The notes: generated by a model not told the origin, from the sequence alone. DNA of 64,000 nucleotides from Pseudomonas sp. Au-Pse12 (GCF_021341665.1 NZ_JAJTTH010000002.1:62001-126000), one strand, 5' to 3'. Counted from the stretch's first letter, positions 17,668 through 26,331 are shown. Program-made: numbers and translations.

Positions 17668-20369
17668 GATGAATGCTCCTGGCTGCCGTTGGCCTCAGGG
17701 CCCCGCGGTGGCAAGCCGCGACACGGCAAGTCGAGCACGCTGTAATCATTGCCCGCCGCCTGCGCTGCACGCGCAGGCAGCACATAGTCAATCTGGCACT
17801 GCTCTGCGGGCCCTTCGCCCCATTGCACACGGATGCTTCCCTGTTCCTTCTCGCTGCGCAGCACCAGGCGACTGCCCTGCCCCACGGCCCCGAGTTCCTC
17901 GGCGCTTTCAGCGTCGAACGCGATCGCGGCAAACGGCAGCGGCGAGCCATCGGCCTGCCGGCTGTCGACCAGAAACGCCCGGGCCTTGCGGGTCGGATAG
18001 GAAAGCCTGACCACCGCCCCCGCCTTGGGCGCGACGTTGCGTGAACTGACCTGCAACTCGACGTCGTCGGCCATGCCGCTGGGGTCCAGGTCCACGGTGT
18101 TGAGCTGATAGGGCGCAAGACTCGGCAGCACCGCATAGCCGTGTCCGTCCACCTGGGCACCGCCATAGCCCACGCTGGCGCCCTTGGCATGCGGGGCGTC
18201 TACCAGGGCGGTGGTTTCGCTGAGGGTCTGGGACAGCGTCAGGCCACCGGCGTGCAAGAGCATGCCGCCGGAAGCGCCCAAGGACTGCGCCCGATAGTCA
18301 CGGCCCTGGGACAGGCTCGAATTCAGGGACACCTGCGGCAGGGAATAGCTCAGGTTAGCGTTGGTCGAGGTTTCGCGAGGCTGAGCATCATGGGACACCG
18401 AGACACCGTAGGAGGCGGCTTCACCCACGGATCCGGAAATGCCGCTGGAGTAATGGGCGCCGGAATTCTGGTCATGGCTGATGTAGGCGTTGGCCATGGT
18501 CGAGCCTCCGGACACGCCTCCCAGGGGTATCGACAGGCTGAAGTTCCACAGGGTGTTTTCACTGCTGCTGCGACGCCCCGAAAACTCGTTGGAGCTCTGG
18601 GTCCGCTGGATGCTGAAGGCGTAGCTGAGGCCGCGCCACTGGTTGTTGTAGCCCAGAGAGTAGTTGCGGGCCTGTCCGCGACTGTTCCAGTAGTTGAGGG
18701 AGGAGCCGTTGAGGTAAAAGTCACCGCCGATACCGCTCACTTGCTGGTTGATCGTCACATCCAGCCGATCGCGGACCCGGGCGAATGCTTCGAACCTGGC
18801 CCCTCGGTTGACGAAGTCCTCCAGGTCGATGGCGTCCCTCAGGCTCAGGTAGCCCCGGGTGGAATAGCGATAAGCCAGCAACGAGAACTGGGTGCCGCTG
18901 TCATGCAGGTTCTTGCTGTAGGACAGGCGCAGGCTGGAACCCTGCAGGCTGCCGTTGCGCGGAACCTCGGTGCGGGACTGGGTCAGGTCGAGGCCGAAAC
19001 CGCCGAGCTCGGTGTTCAGCGCCGCGCCGACCAGGCCCGCCATATAGCTGCCGGTGAGCGAGGCACCGGCATAACCGGTGACCTGGTTGTCCAGGCCACG
19101 CTGCAGGGTGCCCTGGGCCACATACTGGTGCTGGCCACGCCCCCCGGCCTTGATCACCTGGCCGCCACTCAGGTTGTAGCGGGTTACGCCCGGACGCAGG
19201 TGCCGAGCCAGGGTGGCAAAGGGCACGGTGAAGCGCTGGCTGCGACCGTCGGCCTCGGTGACGGTCACCTCCAGGTCCCCGCCAAAGCTTGCGGCTTGCA
19301 GGTCGGCGATCTCGAAGGGGCCCGGAGCGACGGTGGTCTCGTACACCAGGTAGCCGCGCTGGTGCACCGTGACCTTGGCGTTGGTGTTGGCCGAACCGCG
19401 CACCACCGGAGCGAAATAGCGCTGGGTCGTGGGCAGCATTCGTTCATCACTGAACAGCTTGACCCCGCGAAACGACACCGAATCGAACAGCTCGGAATCC
19501 GTCACGCTTTCCCCCACCAGCAATTGCGAACGCCAGTCGGTCAGGTCGGTCTGGCCGTAGATATAGCCGCGCTGATAATCGCTGCCGCTGTCGGGCGACC
19601 AGGAAAAGGTGCCGCTGTGGCGCAGGCGCAGAGCCCCGAGGTTCAAGCCCATGTTCAATCCGGCGTAACCGTTGGTGCTGCGCTGCCCACGGCTCTGGGA
19701 GCTGAACAGGTTGGTGCTGTAGTTGAGCCGGGCAGCGTTGATGCCCGTGTCCCAGCTGGCCGGATCGACATAGCTGGATGACGCTTCAGGCAGCACGAAA
19801 AGCTGTGGCACGGAGAGTTCCAGCTGCTGCTCGGCCATGTTGACCTGGGTGATCACGTGCGGGATGTAGGTTGCAAGGTCGCCACAGAAAACACCGTCGC
19901 CCTGCAGTGGATGGCTGGCCGGAGCCCGCGCGGCATCGACTTTCTGCAGATCGATCCCCAGCTGTTGGAGCAACGTGCGGTTGTAGCAAGGCTGGCTGCC
20001 CTGAGGGTCATCGCTTTCGCGCATCTCGATCTCGATCAGCCCCCGCCAGGCACCGCTGACCCGCACATCCAGCGGATACTTGCCTGGTGCAACGTATCCC
20101 GGACGCTCGAAGCGCTGCATGTCGATAAAGGTGCCCGGCCCCTTGAACAGCATCTGCGTATCGAATAACGCCGGAGCGTTCTGGGCATCGCCGGGCACGG
20201 GCGATACCGACGACTGATCTGCCGCCACCGGCTGTGCCGCAATGGGGGCCACAAGCCCCAGCAGCCCGGCAAAGACCGACAGGGCTCGCAAGAGCGGGGC
20301 CAAACCATCACCAGGACAGACGCGCGCGCGCACAGGAAAACCCAGCCGCAAAGACTGCACACTGAACAT
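17664..20369 (-). CDS. Fimbrial outer-membrane usher, operon A
   Basis: A protein of about 901 residues of the FimD/PapC family that accepts chaperone-subunit complexes and threads the fimbria across the outer membrane. The N-terminal domain starts with FDTQMLFKG, then GYVAPGKYPLDV. A 24-strand barrel region with plug follows, and a C-terminal domain ends in CRGLPPRG. The N-terminal part reads as an ordinary usher domain; I see no extra POTRA-like segment. The ATG at 20369 is preferred over an in-frame TTG at 20381. It overlaps the second chaperone gene and follows the first chaperone by 69 bases. Confidence 0.9.
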   Translation of the reverse strand: MFSVQSLRLGFPVRARVCPGDGLAPLLRALSVFAGLLGLVAPIAAQPVAADQSSVSPVPGDAQNAPALFDTQMLFKGPGTFIDMQRFERPGYVAPGKYPLDVRVSGAWRGLIEIEMRESDDPQGSQPCYNRTLLQQLGIDLQKVDAARAPASHPLQGDGVFCGDLATYIPHVITQVNMAEQQLELSVPQLFVLPEASSSYVDPASWDTGINAARLNYSTNLFSSQSRGQRSTNGYAGLNMGLNLGALRLRHSGTFSWSPDSGSDYQRGYIYGQTDLTDWRSQLLVGESVTDSELFDSVSFRGVKLFSDERMLPTTQRYFAPVVRGSANTNAKVTVHQRGYLVYETTVAPGPFEIADLQAASFGGDLEVTVTEADGRSQRFTVPFATLARHLRPGVTRYNLSGGQVIKAGGRGQHQYVAQGTLQRGLDNQVTGYAGASLTGSYMAGLVGAALNTELGGFGLDLTQSRTEVPRNGSLQGSSLRLSYSKNLHDSGTQFSLLAYRYSTRGYLSLRDAIDLEDFVNRGARFEAFARVRDRLDVTINQQVSGIGGDFYLNGSSLNYWNSRGQARNYSLGYNNQWRGLSYAFSIQRTQSSNEFSGRRSSSENTLWNFSLSIPLGGVSGGSTMANAYISHDQNSGAHYSSGISGSVGEAASYGVSVSHDAQPRETSTNANLSYSLPQVSLNSSLSQGRDYRAQSLGASGGMLLHAGGLTLSQTLSETTALVDAPHAKGASVGYGGAQVDGHGYAVLPSLAPYQLNTVDLDPSGMADDVELQVSSRNVAPKAGAVVRLSYPTRKARAFLVDSRQADGSPLPFAAIAFDAESAEELGAVGQGSRLVLRSEKEQGSIRVQWGEGPAEQCQIDYVLPARAAQAAGNDYSVLDLPCRGLPPRGPEANGSQEHSS

Positions 20370-20438
20370 AATCGATACCAATCCACTCAGCGCTTAACAG
20401 CCAACCAGGGCCAAGACACAGCTGAATTAACAGGGCAA

Positions 20439-21194
20439 CTAGAGAAGGTTCTTTTCGAGCGGTACGCGGCCACCGAAGTCATTGACGACCTCAACGTGAA
20501 CAGCCGCATTGCGTGGCGCTTTTTCGGCATTGGCCGGCCAGGCAAAGGACGCCTGAGCAAAGGGCGCAACCATCCCGGCCCCCAGGTCGACCGTCCGCCC
20601 CTGCACTTTCACCTCGACCTTGCTGAAGGACAGGTAATAAGGCGTCGGGTTGGATACCTGGATAAGTGGCCCACGGGCCATGCCTTTTGCAACGCCCTTG
20701 GGTTCAAACTTCCAACTAAGCTTTTGCGCCGCCGAGTTGATGTTGGTTTTCAAGTCAGCAGGACGGAAGAACAACTTGATCCGATGTCGGAAGGTAAAGG
20801 CCAAGCGATTTTCATCCTGGCTTTGCTGAGGAGGAACCTCCAGGATATTCAGCCAATACAATGACTCACGATCACTGGGCAACGGTTCTTTCGAATAACC
20901 AATGCGCAACACCGCAGTGGCATTGGCCTCCAGGCGACTGAGTGCGGGAGTCAACTGAAAGGGAACTTTCATTTCCTCAGGGGCCTTACTGGCATCACCA
21001 TCATCAATCCAGGCCTGCACCAACATTGGCTTATCGCCTGGGTTGTTCATCCTCAGCGTCACATCACGGGCAGCGGCTGGATAAACCACACGCGTTCCAT
21101 GAATGATTATTTCCGCATTGACTGCCGAGGAAAATAAACTCAGAAACATGGCGCCGACAACGAACGCTTTAAACACATGCGCTTTCGGCGCCAT
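20439..21194 (-). CDS. Fimbrial periplasmic chaperone (first, CupB2-like), operon A
   Basis: A 251-residue PapD-type chaperone with a signal peptide ending near residue 27 (AVNA). Family features are GTRVVYPAAARDVTLRM, DDGDASKAP and YWLNILEVPP. It would stabilise the main pilin in the periplasm. AGGAG lies six bases before the ATG at 21194, which decides against an in-frame TTG at 21200. Its DNA is visibly more AT-rich than the usher and TPS genes downstream, as is the pilin gene before it. The paralogue is at 55456-56199. Confidence 0.9.
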   Translation of the reverse strand: MAPKAHVFKAFVVGAMFLSLFSSAVNAEIIIHGTRVVYPAAARDVTLRMNNPGDKPMLVQAWIDDGDASKAPEEMKVPFQLTPALSRLEANATAVLRIGYSKEPLPSDRESLYWLNILEVPPQQSQDENRLAFTFRHRIKLFFRPADLKTNINSAAQKLSWKFEPKGVAKGMARGPLIQVSNPTPYYLSFSKVEVKVQGRTVDLGAGMVAPFAQASFAWPANAEKAPRNAAVHVEVVNDFGGRVPLEKNLL

Positions 21195-21222
21195 GAGCAA
21201 CTCCTTATCTAACTGACAACGG

Positions 21223-21801
21223 TCAGTTGTACGTCACGTCGAAGTTGATGTTGGAGTCAGCACGACCTTCCACGATCGTGTCGCTGACCGCGACATAGGA
21301 GGCCTTGAACTTCAGGACAGCCTTATTGCCCACGACGTCGGCAACCTGCTGGTTATTGTTTTCCGACAGGTCGATTTTCCCCGGCGCGGCACCGTTGTTG
21401 TGAATCTGGATCTGCACGCCCGATGCCGAACCGGCACCACCGTCGATCAGACGCAGGTTGCCGGTGGCGTTATCGATGAAGCCGTCCTTGTGGAAGCTGA
21501 CAGCAGCCTTGGAACCGTCAGTGCAACCGCCGCCACTCAGGTTGATGTTGAATTCCTTGAACTCGGAAGCCGTGCCAACGCCATTGAAGACCGAAGGCAG
21601 GATGTTGCCGAACTTGACCGTACCGGTGTTCACGCCGGACTCGTTGGCATCGACCTGGACCTTGCAACTGACACTGGAGATCAAGCCTTCGAACTTCACG
21701 TTGCCGGAGTTGACACCGGTCTCTGCGAAACTCAATGCCGGAGTCAATGCCACAAACAACAACCCGGAGGCCGCTACGGACGCAAAAGATTTAAGTTTCA
21801 T
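21223..21801 (-). CDS. Major fimbrial subunit (pilin), operon A
   Basis: A 192-residue pilin of the FimA/CupB1 type. The signal peptide covers about 1-26 (ALSFA). Cys46 and Cys93 are placed for the conserved disulfide of the Ig-like pilin fold, and the protein ends in a beta-strand NFDVTYN with the usual penultimate aromatic. Before the first Cys there is a short N-terminal extension for donor-strand exchange. It is the first gene of operon A. A frame extending upstream to 21879 has no signal-peptide character, so the ATG at 21801 is used. Confidence 0.88.
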   Translation of the reverse strand: MKLKSFASVAASGLLFVALTPALSFAETGVNSGNVKFEGLISSVSCKVQVDANESGVNTGTVKFGNILPSVFNGVGTASEFKEFNINLSGGGCTDGSKAAVSFHKDGFIDNATGNLRLIDGGAGSASGVQIQIHNNGAAPGKIDLSENNNQQVADVVGNKAVLKFKASYVAVSDTIVEGRADSNINFDVTYN

Positions 21802-21864
21802 CTGATTCCCTATTATTAAAAACCATCTAAGAGCACAGCATTCAAAACAATATCGCCTTCCCGA

Positions 21865-21894
21865 GATATACAGCACCACTAGACATCGAGTTAA
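21865..21894 (-). promoter_or_regulatory. Candidate sigma-70 promoter of operon A
   Basis: On the minus strand TTAACT (21889-21894) and TATATC (21865-21870) are 18 bases apart, about 65 bases upstream of the pilin ATG. The match to consensus is modest, so this is only a candidate. Confidence 0.3.
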
Positions 21895-22285
21895 CGAAAC
21901 ATGAGTTGAACGCCATAACCTAGCTCAACGGAACTCACCCGCAATGAAACACATACTGACAACATGCTGCTGCATTCCATTCAGAGCGAGCGTTACAATA
22001 CCGACCATCCCCATTCATTAGAATAACGACCAATCCTCATGTAACGAGGCTCGATCCCTAAATGAACAAGACTTTTCTTGACAACTTGTAGCACTTCTAA
22101 AAAATCCGACCGATCAGAACTAAAGCCAACTAATAAATAAGACACTTCTTATATATGCAGTCCGCCCGTGTCATTCGAACAGGCGACAAACAACCAGGAT
22201 TCAGCCCGGTAAACACCGGATCAAGTCGCTGCTGACTAGTTCCGGGCGCCCGCATGGTGCGGCACGCAGGCCCAGGCCCAACGTA

Positions 22286-22314
22286 AAACGCCCGGTGCAG
22301 TGCACCGGGCGTTT
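22286..22314 (-). terminator. Intrinsic terminator downstream of the broken MFS gene
   Basis: Perfect 14-base arms (22286-22299 and 22301-22314) surround a central base; the stem is CG-rich with a T-rich tail on the minus strand. It ends the GntR-SDR-BKACE-MFS unit about 40 bases after the MFS stop. Confidence 0.8.
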
Positions 22315-22353
22315 GGCCAGACAACCATCGACAGCAAGCTGCACCGCAACCGC

Positions 22354-23491
22354 TTACAACCCGCTTGTGCGCTCCTGAACGGGATGTGCAGCCGGAGCCC
22401 TGCGGCGTAGCGCAGGCTCATCCTCCTGGCCCTGGCGCAAGCGCAACGCCGCCAGCGCGGCCACCAGCAGTACCAGGGCAATCGCCTTGAGGCCATTCAT
22501 CGCATCGCCGGTGCTCATCTCGATCGCCCCCATCACCGAGGGTCCGACAAAGCCGCCCAGCAGCCCGCAGGAGTTGACGAAGCCCAGGCCGCCCGCCAAA
22601 GCCGCGCCTTTAAGCCGTGAAGCCGGGTACAGAAAGATGATCGACTGCACCACGAAGAACATCAGCGCCGCCACGCAGAACCCCAGCAGGCTGAACACCG
22701 GCCCGGAAAACGCAGCGATCGACAGCCCCGCCGCCATCACCAGCAAACCGCAGACCAGCAGGCGCCGCGAGCGTTGCGGGCTGTTGGCCAGCCGGGGCAA
22801 GGCGATGGCCCCCACGGCCGCGGCGATCCAGGGCAGCGAAGTCAGCAGGCCGACGCTCATGATGCTCAGGTTGCCGTATTTGCCGATGATGCCGGGGAGG
22901 AAAAAGATCACCGTGTAGACAGTGATCTGGTGGCAGAAGTAGACAAAGATCGCCAGCAGGATCTGCGGCGTGAAGCATTGCCGGAACGAATGCCCGCCCT
23001 GCCCCGCGCCCTCGTCGGCTTCCCGCGCCAGGCGTTGCTCGATGGCCGCCGCCTCGGCGGCGCTCAGCCAGGGCGCGCGGCTCGGACGATCCGGCAGGCG
23101 CCGCCACACCACCCAGGCGAACAGCACGGCCGGCAACCCTTCGAGCAGGAACATCCACTGCCAGCCGTGCCACCCCAACAGGCCGTCCATCTTCATCAGC
23201 GCCGCGCCCAGCGGGCCACCGATGATATTGGCCAGGCACACCCCCAGCAGGAAGTACCCGGTGGCCCGGGAGCGCATAGGTGAGGAAGAACAGGCCGGCG
23301 CCCAGGCCATAGGCCGCGGCGGAAATGCCCAGGTCCACATCCAGTTGATGCTTGGCCAGGGCGATATTGGTGCGGTCGAGAAAACTCAGGACATAGGCCG
23401 CGATCAGCAGCGGCATCAGCTTGCGGAACATCAGCCGGGTCAGTTGTTGCGGGTCCCGGGGCGGCGCGGTGGTTGCAGTGTTCATGGGCAT
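22354..23491 (-). pseudogene. MFS transporter (anion:cation symporter type) broken by an internal deletion and frameshift
   Basis: The first part, from 23491, reads as a normal start of an ACS-family MFS protein (KLMPLLIAAYVLSFLDRTNIALAKHQL, then YGLGAGLFFLTYAL in short blocks). At about 23270 the frame jumps to a second one that continues normally from RATGYFLLGV to the C terminus at 22354. Aligned by eye with the intact ACS-type MFS at 34681-36036, about 70 residues are missing at this junction (transmembrane helices 2-4 and the loop between), and the loss is not a multiple of three. The product would be non-functional. The gene is last in the GntR-SDR-BKACE unit, so that unit has lost its likely importer unless this is an assembly fault. 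Confidence 0.82.
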
Positions 23492-23558
23492 ATCCCGTTG
23501 TCATTGTTATGTGGGATCGCCGGCGCCGCAGCAGGCGCCGGCAGTGGGCCGACGGGGC

Positions 23559-24491
23559 TCAGAATGCGACTTGGTCACGCCCCTTGAGCCCAAGCAGGGC
23601 ACGGGCTTCATCGGCCGTCGCCACGCGCCCGCCCAGGGCTTCGATGACGCCACGAATGCGCCGCACCTGGTCGGCGTTGCTCGCCGCCAGCTTGCCGGGG
23701 CCGTCCCACAGCGAGTCCTCCAGACCGACCCGGGCATGGCTGCCCATGGCCAGGCCCATGGTTGCCAGCGGGATCTGGTTGCGCCCGGCGCCGAGGATCG
23801 ACCAGTGATAGGCATCGCCGAACAGCCGGTCGGCGGTGCGGCGCATATGCGCCAGGTCTTCAGGATGGCCACCGATGCCGCCCCGCAGGCCGAACACCGA
23901 CTGGATGAACAGCGGCGCCTTGAGCAAGCCGCGCTCAAGGAAATGCGCCGCGGTGTAGAGGTGGCCGATGTCGTAGCACTCGATCTCGAAGCGGGTGCGA
24001 TTCTCCGCACAGGCGCTGAGGATATGGGCGATGTCGCGGAAGGTATTGCGGAAGATCCGGTCGTCGCTCTCCTCCAGGTACGGCCGCTCCCAGTCGTGCT
24101 TGAACTCGGTAAAGCGGTTGAGCATTTCGTACAGGCCGAAGTTCATCGAGCCCATGTTCAGCGAGGCCAGTTCCGGCTTGAACTCCAGCACCGGTTGCAG
24201 GCGCTCCTCGACGCCCATGGTCGGCGCGCCGCCGGTGGTGAGGTTGATCACCACGTCGCAGGCGTTCTTGATCTGTGGCAGGAAGCGCCGGAACAACTCG
24301 GGGTCCTGGCTCGGCCGGCCGTCCTCCGGGTCTCGGGCATGCAGGTGGACGATGGCCGCCCCGGCCTCGGCGGCGGCGATGGCCTCGGCGGCAATCTCCG
24401 TGGCCGTGACCGGCAGATGGGGCGACATGGAAGGGGTATGAATCGCACCGGTAACGGCGCAGGTGATGATGACGGGTGTTTTTCCAGGCAT
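23559..24491 (-). CDS. Beta-keto acid cleavage enzyme (BKACE, DUF849 family)
   Basis: A 310-residue TIM-barrel enzyme of the 3-keto-5-aminohexanoate cleavage (Kce/BKACE) family. Members condense a beta-keto acid with acetyl-CoA and release acetoacetate plus the shortened acyl-CoA. The metal-binding HLHAR segment is at residues 49-53, and NLTTGG, LNMGSMNF and GGIGGHPED blocks are in place. The ATG at 24491 gives the usual family length; the open frame above it is unlike the family. The keto-acid substrate cannot be told. The adjacent SDR could produce that keto acid from a hydroxy acid. Confidence 0.88.
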   Translation of the reverse strand: MPGKTPVIITCAVTGAIHTPSMSPHLPVTATEIAAEAIAAAEAGAAIVHLHARDPEDGRPSQDPELFRRFLPQIKNACDVVINLTTGGAPTMGVEERLQPVLEFKPELASLNMGSMNFGLYEMLNRFTEFKHDWERPYLEESDDRIFRNTFRDIAHILSACAENRTRFEIECYDIGHLYTAAHFLERGLLKAPLFIQSVFGLRGGIGGHPEDLAHMRRTADRLFGDAYHWSILGAGRNQIPLATMGLAMGSHARVGLEDSLWDGPGKLAASNADQVRRIRGVIEALGGRVATADEARALLGLKGRDQVAF

Positions 24492-24590
24492 GACGGTACT
24501 CCGACTTTTATTCTTGATGAAAAAAATCCCAGGGTGTCGCTTGATGATTTCAGCGCGGGCGGTCCTCACCGGCGCGGCCGGTCGGCGTGG

Positions 24591-25379
24591 CTAGAGGTAC
24601 TCGACGTTGCCGTCGACGCTGATCGCCTGGCCGGTAACGTTGCGGGCGGCCGGCGAGCAGAGAAACAGCGCCATGGCCGCCACGTCCTCGGCGCTGACCA
24701 TGCGCTTGAGGGAAATCTTCTCCAGGTACTGCTCACGCATCTGCGCCAACGGCACGCCGGTCTGCTCGGCCCGGGCCTGGATCACCGCATCCATGCGTGG
24801 CCCCTGGACGATCCCGGGCAACAGTGCGTTGACCCGGATATCGCTGGCCCCCAGCTCCGCCGCCAGCGACTTCATCAGCCCGACGATCGCCCACTTGGTG
24901 GCCGCATAGGGCGTGCGCCAGGCATAGCCCAGGCGCCCGGCCACCGAGGCGATGTGCAACAGGTGGGCTTTGTCCGAAGCCTTGAGCAGGGGCACCGCGT
25001 GGTGAGCAAAACGGTATTGCGCGGTCAGGTTGATATCGATGGTGCGCTGCCAGTCGGCATCGCTGACGGCATCGATGCCCGCCGTCGGCCCGGCGATCCC
25101 GGCGTTGTTGACCAGCACATCGAGGCCACCGAAACGCTGCACCTGAAGCGCGAACAAGGCCTCGATCTGCGCCGGGTCGGCCACATCGGTGCGGGTTGCC
25201 AGGGCCTCGGGATAGCGATCACGGAAGGCCGCGAGGGCCGCCTCGCTGACATCGCACACATGCACCTGGGCACCGGCCTGGAGATAGGCGGCGGCCAGCA
25301 CTTCTCCGATACCGGCGGCGCCGCCGGAAATCATTACCCGAAGGCCCGGATAAGGCTGCAAACGTTGCAGAATGTTCAT
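24591..25379 (-). CDS. SDR-family NAD(P)-dependent oxidoreductase
   Basis: A 262-residue short-chain dehydrogenase. The cofactor motif is SGGAAGIG at residues 18-25, NNAG is at 92-95, and the catalytic Ser146, Tyr159 and Lys163 are all present with correct spacing. It most likely oxidises a hydroxyl to a keto group. Being translated together with the GntR gene (four-base overlap at 25376-25379) and followed by BKACE, it probably makes the beta-keto acid that BKACE cleaves; this role is inferred from context only. Confidence 0.88.
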   Translation of the reverse strand: MNILQRLQPYPGLRVMISGGAAGIGEVLAAAYLQAGAQVHVCDVSEAALAAFRDRYPEALATRTDVADPAQIEALFALQVQRFGGLDVLVNNAGIAGPTAGIDAVSDADWQRTIDINLTAQYRFAHHAVPLLKASDKAHLLHIASVAGRLGYAWRTPYAATKWAIVGLMKSLAAELGASDIRVNALLPGIVQGPRMDAVIQARAEQTGVPLAQMREQYLEKISLKRMVSAEDVAAMALFLCSPAARNVTGQAISVDGNVEYL

Positions 25380-26119
25380 GCTCGATCTCCTTTGGCCTTG
25401 TTCGCCGACGCGCCTTCACTCTTGGCCAGCAAGCGGCCCAGGGAGTCCGCCGCCTGCATGATGTCGTCAGTGACCGCCGCCCGCGCCCCCGGGCCATCGC
25501 CGGCCACCAGGGCTTCGACGATACGGTTATGCGCTTCCATGGAACGTTGCAGGTGGGCCTTGTCCGGCGCCACCAGGGCGAAGCAGGGGCCCATGTGCAG
25601 CCAGAAGTTTTCCACGGCAGCCATGGTCAGTTCGGCCCGGGCCACAGCGTATATCCGCCGGTGGAAAGCGAAGTTGGTCCACAGATAACGGGAAACATCC
25701 ACCTCGTCGGCGGCCTTCTGCATCTGCCGGCAGAGGTCGGCGATCTCCTGCATGTCGGTTTTTTGCAGGTGCTGCACGGCCTTTTCCGCCAATAGCCCTT
25801 CCAGCGCCACCCGCGCATCACGGATCTCCCGCAGGCGCTCCACCGTCATCATGCGGACACGCAGGCGGGAAGTTTCAGTGACCTCAAAGGCATTTTCCGC
25901 ACTCAACCGCTGCAAGGCTTCGCGCACCGGCATCGGGCTTGAGCCCAGGGCCTCGGCCAGGCCGCGAATGGTCAGTTTCTGGCCGGGCTGGAAACGGCCA
26001 CTCATCAAGGCTTCGCGGATCTGTCGATACACCTGCTCCTGCAAGGTATCGCGAGAAACCTGACGCAAGGTGGGCAGAGGAATGGGGGATGGAGGATGGG
26101 TGACGGGACCTTCGGACAT
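25376..26119 (-). CDS. GntR-family regulator with FCD domain
   Basis: A 247-residue regulator. The winged helix-turn-helix lies at about 25-95 (EQVYRQIREALMSGRFQPGQ; SSPMPVREALQRL), followed by an all-helical FCD effector domain of the FadR/VanR kind. It is the first gene of the SDR-BKACE-MFS unit, so it probably senses the substrate or a CoA-related product and autoregulates the unit. It is divergent from the beta-oxidation operon across 292 bases that hold two palindromic sites. Confidence 0.88.
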   Translation of the reverse strand: MSEGPVTHPPSPIPLPTLRQVSRDTLQEQVYRQIREALMSGRFQPGQKLTIRGLAEALGSSPMPVREALQRLSAENAFEVTETSRLRVRMMTVERLREIRDARVALEGLLAEKAVQHLQKTDMQEIADLCRQMQKAADEVDVSRYLWTNFAFHRRIYAVARAELTMAAVENFWLHMGPCFALVAPDKAHLQRSMEAHNRIVEALVAGDGPGARAAVTDDIMQAADSLGRLLAKSEGASANKAKGDRA

Positions 26120-26243
26120 GACTGCACCTGTGGTGTGGTTCTTGTGGACGCCAATATGTGATCACAAATCAAATATGTCAAATAGCCCAATCGGTGTTCG
26201 TCACACCCAACAAAGGCTGAAATCCAGTGAAAGGAATACATTT

Positions 26244-26260
26244 ATTCCGCACTGCGAAAT
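26244..26260. promoter_or_regulatory. Operator-like palindrome, first control region, site 1
   Basis: ATTCCGCACTGCGAAAT, an imperfect palindrome of GCGGAAT/GCGAAAT halves. A near-identical 17-mer stands at 37936-37952. Both are followed three bases later by ATTCC then TATTGACC. Its centre is 20 bases upstream of the putative -35 box. Confidence 0.6.
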
Positions 26261-26271
26261 ACTATTCCGTA

Positions 26272-26300
26272 TTGACCACATAATTTATTGATGACAGGAT
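26272..26300 (+). promoter_or_regulatory. Candidate promoter of the beta-oxidation operon
   Basis: TTGACC at 26272-26277 and CAGGAT at 26295-26300 are 17 bases apart. The -10 box is weak, but the same spacing and a similar pair (TTGACC, CATTCT) occur in the homologous control region at 37964-37992. Confidence 0.45.
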
Positions 26301-26314
26301 TATTTTCGCCAGCC

Positions 26315-26331
26315 GATTCAAACAGCGGAAT
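26315..26331. promoter_or_regulatory. Operator-like palindrome, first control region, site 2
   Basis: On the minus strand this reads ATTCCGCTGTTTGAATC, a degenerate copy of site 1. Its centre is 71 bases from that of site 1 and 23 bases past the putative -10 box. The same offsets recur at 38007-38023. Confidence 0.45.

Larger units (their letters stand above)
21802..22353. other. AT-rich intergenic region upstream of operon A
   Basis: This 552-base stretch separates the start of operon A from the end of the broken MFS gene. Most of it is AT-rich and without a credible reading frame; it should carry the promoter and control sites of operon A. The last part holds a strong terminator hairpin at 22286-22314. 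I recognise no regulator binding site. Confidence 0.6.
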
